6,619 nucleotides of DNA from Candidatus Anaerobutyricum stercoripullorum (GCA_019114885.1 DXEQ01000187.1:1-6619), one strand, 5' to 3'. Shown: positions 1 to 5,966, counted from the first letter of the stretch. Program-made: numbers and translations. Notes: generated from the letters alone by a model not told the origin.

Positions 1-1
1 C

Positions 2-2152
2 GTGGAGGGGCAGCCGGAATCCTTTGGATCTGTCCATGTGGAATCCAACACGGCATGGCAGAGGCTTTTCACAAAGGATAAGTTTGTGCTGGCGGTATTT
101 TATGACGGCCTTGTGGTGTATGTCGCCCCGGCCACAAATGGGGTCACTGTGAATGGGATCGACTATGGAAACACGGCAAAGGTAGCATACCAGGCGGATA
201 ACTATCGGAAATATCTCGGACAGGAGCTGTTTCTGGAGTATGGCCAGATTACGCTGGATACAGTGGCAAAGACCATCCAGGTGACCGGACGGGTACTTGC
301 TTCCTGTAATACCTGCCAGTATTTCTGGCTGGAAGTGGATGAGGAGCCAACGCCGTTGTTAGAGAGCAGCGAGCTGGAAGCCGGCCATATGGTGATCTTA
401 GGCTATGACCGGAGCCTTAAAAAGCTGAACCTCTACGACACAAAGGCATTCCAGTCGCTTGGCGCCAACGGGTATTATATTGCGGCATGGTACCAGCGGC
501 AGCTCCTCTATCCGCATATGAACCCAGGGATATCTTTCGTTCTGGATGGGGAGGAATACCTCGCAGGGCAGCTGTTTGCCTCAGAGCAGTATAACAGTTA
601 TGTGGAGAAACGGTATCAGAGCAAGTTTGATGCATTGGATACCAAGTATGGTCGTCTGGCAGGGAGTACATTATATCTCGCCAGCGGCAGTTTTTCCATC
701 GACCAGACAGCAGGGACGATGCAGGTCACAGCAAGGGCGCTCGGTGTGCCGGAGAATTATCATTATTTCTGGCTTCCTGCCCAGGATGAGGCTGTCGCCA
801 TGGTGGATAATACCCCTCTTTCCACGGGTGGGTATCCTATGCGGATCCTGGCCATGGACCAGAGGGATCTGTCGCTGAACCTTTATAATGCGACCACGTT
901 CCGTGCGCTTGGTGCCAGCGGCTATTATATCGCAAGCTGGTACAATAACCGGCTCTATAATGCCCACATCAGCCCGGATGTCCTGGTGACGGTAAACGGC
1001 ACGCAGTACAGGGCTGGGGATCTTTTCGATACGGCGTCGTCCACTTTTGTGGAAAAGCGGTACCGGGACTATGTGGCGCAGGCGATCTCCGATGGGAATG
1101 ATGGAGACACCCTTGGGGATATCGTGACCCCATCCCATTGGGACTGCATGGAGGGACGGCAGTTCTCCATGTTCTTTGACTGCCTTTCCCGGCATGAGGG
1201 ACGGATGAACTTATACCGGGTGACGAACAGCAAGTCCCTGACCCGGAATGAGTACTGCCTGAACTATACGCCCAAGGCCAGCGATACGGACTTCAACGTG
1301 AACGTGATCCGGCTGGATGAGAATACGATGGAGGCCAGGGAGACAAAACCTGTGGCGGTGCGTGTCCACCATCCCCTGAAAACAAAGGTGGTGCGGAACA
1401 TCTGTATCTGCGGGGACTCCCTGGTGGACTGCAACCAGGTGGCAACGGAAGTCTACCGTCTGCTTGCCGAGGACGGGGACTGCGAGGTCAACCAGGTAGG
1501 GACCAGAGGACCCTCCAACGGGAAGCACGAGGGGCGCGGCAGCTGGAAATGGAAGGATTATCTTGCTGATACGGACTATGCCGGAAAGACCAATGCCTTC
1601 TGGGATAAGGAAAAAGGCAGGCTGGATTTTCAGAAATACTGTGCTGCCAATGGATTTGAAGGGATCGATTACTTTCTGATCGCCCTTGGAACCAATGATG
1701 TGAGCCAGGGAAGTACGCTGTATCGGACGGAAGCGCAGGTCCAGAAGTTTGTCGATCAGGCAAAGCAGTTTGTGGATGCCCTTCTGGACCCGGAGACGGG
1801 ATATCCGGACTGTAAGATCGGGATTGGGCTGTGCGGCCCCGGATCGGATTATTCCTACCTTGTAAACAGCAGCATGGGGATCTTCCGGAAAAGCATCAAT
1901 ACCCTGAACCTTGCGTTGATCAAGACGTTTGATGAAGGCGCTTATAAGCCGAATGTCACCTGTTTTGCCCATGGACTGCGTACCGATCGGAGGCTTGCGT
2001 TCCCGTATACGGATCAACCGGTGACCGACCGTTTTTCGGAAACCAGCCGGACACTCACCAACAGCATCCATCCCAGTGTCCGCGGCTACCAGGCATGGGC
2101 AGACGGTTACTACTGTCAGATCCGGGCCTGGCTGGAGGAAGATGCAGAGTAA
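2..2152 (+). CDS. Phage tail fibre/tip protein with tandem repeats and C-terminal SGNH/GDSL hydrolase domain (5' partial)
   Basis: This is the 3' part of a structural tail protein; the reading frame is open to the window edge, so the GTG at position 2 is not taken as a real start (residue numbers below count from it). Residues 28-355 hold a partial and two full copies of a ~150-residue repeat. Residues 356-460 are a beta-rich-looking linker I do not recognise. Residues 467-716 are an SGNH hydrolase: block I GDSL with candidate nucleophile Ser473, a block II region HEGRGSW (509-515), block III GTND (563-566, Asn565), and block V SIHPSVRGY with His690. The residue three before His690 is Asn687, not the usual Asp. 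SGNH domains are esterases/deacetylases, and in phage tails they are thought to remove acyl groups from surface polysaccharide. That role is inferred from the family and from the position just upstream of another fibre gene and the holin. The exact substrate cannot be told. Stop is TAA at 2150-2152. Confidence 0.85.
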   Translation: MEGQPESFGSVHVESNTAWQRLFTKDKFVLAVFYDGLVVYVAPATNGVTVNGIDYGNTAKVAYQADNYRKYLGQELFLEYGQITLDTVAKTIQVTGRVLASCNTCQYFWLEVDEEPTPLLESSELEAGHMVILGYDRSLKKLNLYDTKAFQSLGANGYYIAAWYQRQLLYPHMNPGISFVLDGEEYLAGQLFASEQYNSYVEKRYQSKFDALDTKYGRLAGSTLYLASGSFSIDQTAGTMQVTARALGVPENYHYFWLPAQDEAVAMVDNTPLSTGGYPMRILAMDQRDLSLNLYNATTFRALGASGYYIASWYNNRLYNAHISPDVLVTVNGTQYRAGDLFDTASSTFVEKRYRDYVAQAISDGNDGDTLGDIVTPSHWDCMEGRQFSMFFDCLSRHEGRMNLYRVTNSKSLTRNEYCLNYTPKASDTDFNVNVIRLDENTMEARETKPVAVRVHHPLKTKVVRNICICGDSLVDCNQVATEVYRLLAEDGDCEVNQVGTRGPSNGKHEGRGSWKWKDYLADTDYAGKTNAFWDKEKGRLDFQKYCAANGFEGIDYFLIALGTNDVSQGSTLYRTEAQVQKFVDQAKQFVDALLDPETGYPDCKIGIGLCGPGSDYSYLVNSSMGIFRKSINTLNLALIKTFDEGAYKPNVTCFAHGLRTDRRLAFPYTDQPVTDRFSETSRTLTNSIHPSVRGYQAWADGYYCQIRAWLEEDAE
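83..1072 (+). repeat. Tandem ~150-residue protein repeats inside the tail protein (one partial and two full copies)
   Basis: Three copies are aligned by eye in the translated protein. Full copy 1 covers roughly 203-646 and full copy 2 roughly 647-1072; 83-202 is the C-terminal part of an earlier copy, which is cut by or modified near the window edge. Matching landmarks are YFWL at residues 107 and 255, LGANGYYIAAWY versus LGASGYYIASWY (with AVFY in the earlier partial copy), and VEKRY at 201-205 and 350-354. Landmark spacing is 148-150 residues between the full copies and about 130 between the partial copy and copy 1. Such duplicated modules are common in the shaft or receptor-binding parts of tail fibres. 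I do not recognise the repeat as a named family. Confidence 0.75.
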
Positions 2153-2171
2153 AGAGCAGATGGCGTTATGG

Positions 2172-2188
2172 CCACAGGAGGACTGTGG
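2172..2188 (+). promoter_or_regulatory. Hairpin immediately 5' of a Shine-Dalgarno-like AAAGGA
   Basis: A perfect inverted repeat, CCACAG at 2172-2177 and CTGTGG at 2183-2188, has a 5-base loop GAGGA. Two bases later an AAAGGA (2191-2196) precedes an ATG at 2205 with an 8-base spacer. There is no T tract, so it is not an intrinsic terminator. The arrangement matches those before the other gene starts in the window. Its role is unknown. Confidence 0.45.
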
Positions 2189-2204
2189 AGAAAGGAAAAT
2201 AGAA

Positions 2205-2270
2205 ATGAATATAAAACCGAACAGATTTTCGGGAGGGGGGGGTACTCGCTATGTAGTATTTTCCACCTGA
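2205..2270 (+). CDS. Candidate 21-codon ORF containing an eight-G run
   Basis: The ATG at 2205 is preceded by AAAGGA at 2191-2196, a good ribosome-binding arrangement, and reads 21 codons to a TGA at 2268-2270. The peptide is basic, with no membrane segment, and has a Gly-rich stretch RFSGGGGTRY. The glycines come from an unbroken run of eight G at 2235-2242. I recognise no family. The frame is also open upstream across the end of the previous gene, so coding is not proven. It could be a translated leader peptide, the remnant of a broken gene, or chance. A one- or two-base change in the G run would only extend the frame modestly: one alternative frame closes at TAG 2254, the other at TAG 2321. 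Confidence 0.22.
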   Translation: MNIKPNRFSGGGGTRYVVFST

Positions 2271-2343
2271 TAAAGACTCCCTTCTGTAAAGGACACTGGC
2301 TGAAGGATGCAGGCTTTTTGTAGCGGCACTGCCTGATAAAGAC
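2266..2343 (+). repeat. 12-base direct repeat CCTGATAAAGAC in the gap between tail genes
   Basis: CCTGATAAAGAC occurs at 2266-2277 and again at 2332-2343, start to start 66 bases. The 66-base spacing is a multiple of three, so both copies fall in the same frame. A 10-base version (CCTGATAAAG) also occurs at 3112-3121 inside the next gene, where it encodes Leu-Ile-Lys, so part of the signal may be chance. No function can be assigned. Confidence 0.5.
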
Positions 2344-2360
2344 CTGTGCAGATCGACATG

Positions 2361-2374
2361 GCCGGAGTTCCGGC
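2361..2374 (+). promoter_or_regulatory. GC-rich hairpin just 5' of the fibre gene ribosome binding site
   Basis: GCCGG (2361-2365) and CCGGC (2370-2374) form a 5-bp stem around an AGTT tetraloop. The stem ends two bases before the Shine-Dalgarno AAGGGAG. No T tract follows, which argues against a terminator. A stem here could protect a processed mRNA 5' end or keep the ribosome binding site open; both are inference. Confidence 0.4.
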
Positions 2375-2376
2375 AG

Positions 2377-2383
2377 AAGGGAG
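2377..2383 (+). promoter_or_regulatory. Ribosome binding site of the 971-residue fibre gene
   Basis: AAGGGAG lies six bases before ATG 2390. This decides the start. The next residues match the conserved tail-fibre N-terminus, so no upstream start is needed. Confidence 0.8.
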
Positions 2384-2389
2384 AAATTT

Positions 2390-5305
2390 ATGTCTGAGTA
2401 TATCGGAAGAAGGATCGTCCCGGTACACGGCGGTGTGTGGGACGGGAGCAAGACCTATGAGGAACTGACCATTGTCCTTTATGAAGCAAGCGGCGACAGC
2501 TATATCAGCCGCAGGCCGGTCCCGGCCGGGACAGTGATCGGCGATAAGAATTACTGGATGCTTTACAGCCTATACAGCCAGCAGATCGCGGACGCGGTAA
2601 AGGAAATGCAGGAAACGGACGCGGCAGTCCGGGCGGAGCTTTCGGCTGCGGAGAGCCGGATGGAAAACCGGGTCACAGAAGCGGAGACGCTCACAAACCA
2701 GAATAAGTCCGAGCTGAACAGCCGGATGGATGGCATTGATAAGCGGCTGGACGCGAATGTGTCCGCCAGTACGGATGCCGATGCGGACTATGCGGCCGAG
2801 GTGGTGGATGCGAGGGTAGGCATGGATGAAACCACTTATCAAAACCTTGGCAGTCATCTGAGGGCGCTTGGCGCCGGGACCGCGATCCAGGCTCTTGATG
2901 CAGATAAAATCAGGATTCCGGATCTTTCCATGGGGAAATTTTATGAGCTGGCGATGAAAAAGACCAGTAAGAGCTTTGAGTACTCCTATGAAGAGGGAAC
3001 GGATTCCATGCGTATCGCCTGCGTGGAAGACTATCCGGGAGATTTTATCATTTACGCGCCTGTTGTAAACGCCAGGGACTATGCGGCTTTGAGGAAATTA
3101 GGAGCAAATCTCCTGATAAAGTACAGCACGAAGAATGTATCCAATGACAGAGGTGCGTTTAAATTTGGCTTATGGCTGGCAAAGATGAATGACGCAGAAA
3201 CTGCCGGTACCGGTGCAATCTTCCGGAGCACTTATACCCATGCCTTTCAAACAGGGAGTGAAGACAATACGGATACTGCTTCCATCGGCGGCACCCTTTT
3301 GGAATATGACCCTGGTCAGGGATGCTTTGTGTATGAGGGAAAGCCGGTCAATCTTCAGTTCCTGCTTTATGCCAATAACGCAAAGGCCGGGGATGAGGTC
3401 ACGATTTCAGGATATGGCAACCTGTTCTATGGCATTGGGAAAAACGGTGCGGTGAATGCCCTGGCCGGAAATATGCTCCGCGCAGAGGCAGAAAGTTTAA
3501 GGAAAGCCGAAGAGGCTTTGCAAAAGCAGGCCGATGAGCAGGGGGAGCAGATCGAAGCACTCAAAGACAGTGATTATCAAAACTATCAGGGAATCGATTT
3601 TGCCCCAGACAGCGTCTTTGCGCCGGATGATTCCATTTACGAAATCGTTGAGGATGAGTATGGCGACCCGTCTTACCGCCTGACCCATGTAAACAATAAT
3701 CCGATGTACCAGATGAACTTAACGAATATCCTTCCCGAATCCTGCAGGGAAGTCATTGTGGAGCTTACGGCCCGCAGGCTTTCAGAAGGATCACAGTTAC
3801 GGGTCCAGATGTACGACAGGAACAATGGGATGAGCCATTCAAACACAGCGATTTATTTTGACCTGACGGACCATTACCGCCGTTATCAGTTCCGGATCTC
3901 CAGAGTCAATGCGGGAAATAGCACTTTGGGAATTGGTCCGCGTAATACGGCGGGGACATCGGTTCAGTTTAAAAATGTCCGCATTCTGATCCCGGATGAG
4001 CGGTCAAAAGAGCTTCCGCAGCCGTTAAAGTACTTTCAGGGATACCTGGGGACAGTAGATTTCAGCCAAATGGAGGAAGTAGCGTTAAAAGATCCAATCC
4101 TCTGCGGCATTGATGATTATGCGGCTGTGGATGGGCTTTATCTCGATACCATTGAGCTTTACTGCACAAAGCAGCGGACGGTCACGTTCTATGTAGGCTG
4201 CATTGACCAGTACGGCTTATTTCAGGAGTTGAGCAGATTTACCGCAGGGGTGAGAAGAGGCAGGAACCTGGTCAAATTCGATGACCAGAAAATATCGGTT
4301 CCAGCCGGATATGGGATTTTTGCCGCATGGACTGCGGAGATGGCGGTGTATGCTGATCCGCCGGAATATGGCTTTCACAACCTGATCAGCACAAAAGCGG
4401 ATTATTATGAGAATGAGCAGGGGTACAGCGGTTATCCCTTAAGGCAGACGGGATATATGGTACCGATGCGTTATACGCTCACAGAGAAAACGCTTCCAGT
4501 TAAGCTGGATGAGGTGTCAGCAGCTATTGATGGGATCCGGGAAGAAACCGCGTACTTTGATGAACGGATCAGCGGCCTGGAAGAAGGATCAGGTTTGGGT
4601 GGATCGAATGTGCTGATTGCGCCGGATGGGGAAAAATACTATTTGACTGTTAAATCGGATGGATCGCTTGAAACGGTCCGCAGTGTCCCACAGAAGGCCC
4701 TTGTGCTCGGTAACAGTCTGACTCTTGGATTTGGCACCTTTGGCATGGCGGCAAGCGACAGCAGGCATGACTACTACTATTACGTGAAGGAATTCCTTCT
4801 GGAGCATAACAGCAGTCTTGAAATGTCCCGTTACGGCGCCAGCAACTGGGAGGGAATGACCACCAGTGAAGAACGCAGGAAATGTGTGCAGGGATTCCTT
4901 GATTCTTATACCGACGGCACGGAGGATCTGGTCATCATCCAGCTTTCGGATAATGTCAATACAGATGAAAAACGGGCAACCTATGCGGAAGACGTAAAAA
5001 CGATGCTGCAGATGTTCCGGGCCGGATGCCCAAAAGCGAGGATTCTTTGGGTGGCATCCTGGTATGGGTGGTCGCTCAACTATGGCCCTATTGAAACTGC
5101 CTGCAGAGAGCTGGGGGTTGACCTCGTAGATATCCGGGATCTGTCCGAGGATGCGGCAAACAAAAATGCTGTGGGAAATACCTATACCAAAGACGATGGG
5201 ACTGTGGTGGAGATCACCTCATCCGGTGTAGCATCCCATCCAGGTGATACTGGCATGAAGCTCATTGCAAACCGAATCATTGAGAGACTGAAAAGCTATA
5301 TGTAA
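2390..5305 (+). CDS. Phage tail fibre protein, clostridial-type attachment N-terminus, C-terminal divergent SGNH hydrolase
   Basis: A complete 971-residue protein. Residues 1-65 carry the pattern YIGRRIVP-x-HGGVWD-x-x-KTYEELTIV...SYISRRPVPAGT...NYW, which I recognise from N-termini of clostridial prophage tail fibres, where it is presumed to attach the fibre to the tail or baseplate. Residues 66-125 look like a coiled coil, followed by a linker (DYAAEVVDARVG, 133-144). Residues ~185-350 and ~400-540 look like beta-rich binding domains, separated by a second short coiled coil (362-395). Another beta-rich region (~550-690) and a third helical spacer (702-732) lead to the SGNH domain at 768-971: GNSL with Ser776, RYGASNWE (814-821) as block II, LSDN with Asn855 as block III, and ASHPGDTGM with His950. 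The canonical Asp three residues before His is Val947. The likely role is host glycan binding plus deacylation at adsorption. Domain boundaries were judged by eye. Confidence 0.85.
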   Translation: MSEYIGRRIVPVHGGVWDGSKTYEELTIVLYEASGDSYISRRPVPAGTVIGDKNYWMLYSLYSQQIADAVKEMQETDAAVRAELSAAESRMENRVTEAETLTNQNKSELNSRMDGIDKRLDANVSASTDADADYAAEVVDARVGMDETTYQNLGSHLRALGAGTAIQALDADKIRIPDLSMGKFYELAMKKTSKSFEYSYEEGTDSMRIACVEDYPGDFIIYAPVVNARDYAALRKLGANLLIKYSTKNVSNDRGAFKFGLWLAKMNDAETAGTGAIFRSTYTHAFQTGSEDNTDTASIGGTLLEYDPGQGCFVYEGKPVNLQFLLYANNAKAGDEVTISGYGNLFYGIGKNGAVNALAGNMLRAEAESLRKAEEALQKQADEQGEQIEALKDSDYQNYQGIDFAPDSVFAPDDSIYEIVEDEYGDPSYRLTHVNNNPMYQMNLTNILPESCREVIVELTARRLSEGSQLRVQMYDRNNGMSHSNTAIYFDLTDHYRRYQFRISRVNAGNSTLGIGPRNTAGTSVQFKNVRILIPDERSKELPQPLKYFQGYLGTVDFSQMEEVALKDPILCGIDDYAAVDGLYLDTIELYCTKQRTVTFYVGCIDQYGLFQELSRFTAGVRRGRNLVKFDDQKISVPAGYGIFAAWTAEMAVYADPPEYGFHNLISTKADYYENEQGYSGYPLRQTGYMVPMRYTLTEKTLPVKLDEVSAAIDGIREETAYFDERISGLEEGSGLGGSNVLIAPDGEKYYLTVKSDGSLETVRSVPQKALVLGNSLTLGFGTFGMAASDSRHDYYYYVKEFLLEHNSSLEMSRYGASNWEGMTTSEERRKCVQGFLDSYTDGTEDLVIIQLSDNVNTDEKRATYAEDVKTMLQMFRAGCPKARILWVASWYGWSLNYGPIETACRELGVDLVDIRDLSEDAANKNAVGNTYTKDDGTVVEITSSGVASHPGDTGMKLIANRIIERLKSYM

Positions 5306-5318
5306 TCTATTAAATCCC

Positions 5319-5355
5319 CACAGTACGGCGGAAGTGACCCACCCGCACGGCTGTG
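5319..5355 (+). promoter_or_regulatory. Imperfect stem-loop after the fibre gene
   Basis: Outer arms CACAG (5319-5323) and CTGTG (5351-5355) and inner arms GCGG (5328-5331) and CCGC (5343-5346) could form one interrupted stem starting 13 bases after the fibre stop codon. The downstream sequence is T-rich but broken (TTTATATATTCTACTTTT), so it could be a weak terminator. Because the holin follows on the same strand, partial read-through or mRNA processing is at least as likely. Confidence 0.35.
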
Positions 5356-5374
5356 TTTATATATTCTACTTTTA

Positions 5375-5422
5375 CCGGGCGTCTGGGCTATCCAGCCGTC
5401 CTATTTTATTGCCCGGACGGGC
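5375..5422 (+). promoter_or_regulatory. Holin leader with competing stem-loops
   Basis: Several complementary segments share bases. CCGGGC (5375-5380) pairs with GCCCGG (5411-5416) and can enclose a small CTGG/CCAG hairpin (5383-5395). CCGTCC (5396-5401) pairs instead with GGACGG (5415-5420). A local GCCC/GGGC hairpin (5411-5414 with 5419-5422, loop GGAC) is a third choice. These cannot all form together. The region ends two bases before the holin Shine-Dalgarno sequence, so folding could influence holin expression; that is inference. Confidence 0.35.
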
Positions 5423-5424
5423 GG

Positions 5425-5445
5425 AAAGGAAAGGTAATGGTTATG
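5425..5445 (+). promoter_or_regulatory. Double ribosome binding site and two start codons of the holin
   Basis: AAAGGA (5425-5430) lies six bases before ATG 5437, and AAAGG (5430-5434) lies eight bases before ATG 5443. The two ATGs are in frame and separated by one GTT codon (Met-Val-Met-Lys). Both starts look usable. Holins of several phages, for example lambda S (Met-Lys-Met), use such paired starts to make a longer inhibitor and a shorter effector form. Confidence 0.55.
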
Positions 5446-5910
5446 AAAGCAGTATTGGATAAGCTGGAACTGGCGTTTGCCGCATTTGGCGGATTCATCG
5501 GCTGGTTTCTGGGAGGTTTTGATGGCTTTTTGTATGCCCTGGTGGTCTTCGTAGTGATGGATTACTTCACAGGTGTACTTGCCGCAGGTGTAAAGAAGGA
5601 ACTGTCAAGCGAAGTCGGCTTTAAGGGCATCGCCAAAAAGGTATGTATCTTCGTCCTGGTCGGCATCGCAAACATTGTGGATACCCAGGTGATTCATGAC
5701 GGGGCGGCGATTCGTACGGCGGTCATCTTCTTTTATCTGGCGAATGAGGGGATTTCTGTATTGGAAAACAGCGCAGTCATTGGGCTGCCGGTCCCGGAGA
5801 AATTGAAAGAAATGCTTCTCCAGCTGACGGAGGAAGAACATTCTCAGGGTGGAGAGGACACGGGAACACCCATAGATGAAACCACGGATGATGACAGCAA
5901 CGAAGAATAA
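5437..5910 (+). CDS. Phage holin, TcdE/phage_holin_4 family
   Basis: A 157-residue (or, from ATG 5443, 155-residue) membrane protein that permeabilises the cytoplasmic membrane to trigger lysis. Family signatures visible are DYFTG (42-46), LSSEVGFKGIAKK (56-68), VDTQVI (81-86), RTAVIFFYLANEGISVLEN (93-111) and GLPVPEKLKEML (116-127). These are typical of the toxin-secretion/phage-lysis holins related to TcdE. Hydrophobic stretches lie at about 13-28, 31-50, 69-86 and 92-109; the first is glycine-rich and may be only partly membrane-spanning. The last ~27 residues are strongly acidic with no Lys or Arg, whereas lambda-type holins end in a basic tail. An in-frame GTG further upstream (5353) lacks a ribosome binding site and adds unconserved sequence, so it was not used. 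The gene lies between the fibre gene and a wall-binding lysis gene, as expected for a lysis cassette. Confidence 0.92.
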   Translation: MVMKAVLDKLELAFAAFGGFIGWFLGGFDGFLYALVVFVVMDYFTGVLAAGVKKELSSEVGFKGIAKKVCIFVLVGIANIVDTQVIHDGAAIRTAVIFFYLANEGISVLENSAVIGLPVPEKLKEMLLQLTEEEHSQGGEDTGTPIDETTDDDSNEE

Positions 5911-5916
5911 GCAGAC

Positions 5917-5937
5917 GGGCAGGAGTGCCTCCTGCCC
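5917..5937 (+). promoter_or_regulatory. Perfect 9-bp hairpin between holin and lysis-protein genes
   Basis: GGGCAGGAG (5917-5925) and CTCCTGCCC (5929-5937) form a perfect 9-bp GC-rich stem with a TGC loop, starting six bases after the holin stop. The following bases (TGAATAATAAGAAAGG) contain no T tract, and none is seen on the other strand either, so a standard intrinsic terminator is unlikely. It may slow polymerase, set an RNA end, or shield the following ribosome binding site from upstream translation. Confidence 0.6.
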
Positions 5938-5947
5938 TGAATAATAA

Positions 5948-5960
5948 GAAAGGATGAGGA
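5948..5960 (+). promoter_or_regulatory. Ribosome binding site of the lysis-associated gene
   Basis: The purine-rich stretch GAAAGGATGAGGA precedes ATG 5967. GAGGA (5956-5960) gives a six-base spacer and GAAAGGA (5948-5954) a 12-base spacer. An ATG at 5960 is out of frame, and one at 5954 opens a 12-codon dead end. The conserved N-terminus starts at 5967. Confidence 0.7.
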
Positions 5961-5966
5961 TGAACG

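Noticed and set aside
671..1195. Minus-strand open frame opposite the tail repeats (174 codons)
   Set aside because: It is antisense to the repeat-bearing tail protein, with no plausible ribosome binding site or domain.
1211..2071. Long open frame on the minus strand opposite the first SGNH domain (286 codons)
   Set aside because: It lies wholly antisense to a recognised gene, its translation shows no domain or motif I recognise, and the open frame follows from the codon use of the + strand gene.
2310..2335. CAGGC/GCCTG pairing around a CTTTTTG run as an intrinsic terminator
   Set aside because: The T run lies inside the loop rather than after the stem, and the stem is only five base pairs with a 16-base loop.
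2153..2389. Diversity-generating retroelement template or variable repeat near the tail genes
   Set aside because: No pair of ~100-base near-repeats differing at adenines is visible, there is no reverse transcriptase in the window, and the fibre C-terminus is SGNH rather than a C-type lectin fold.
5336..5364. Possible promoter with TATATT as a -10 before the holin
   Set aside because: No acceptable -35 box is found at 16-18 bases, and AT-rich stretches of this kind are expected by chance in an intergenic region.
5353..5436. Upstream GTG extending the holin by 28 residues
   Set aside because: There is no ribosome binding site before it, the extension is unlike holin N-termini, and it would translate through the structured leader.
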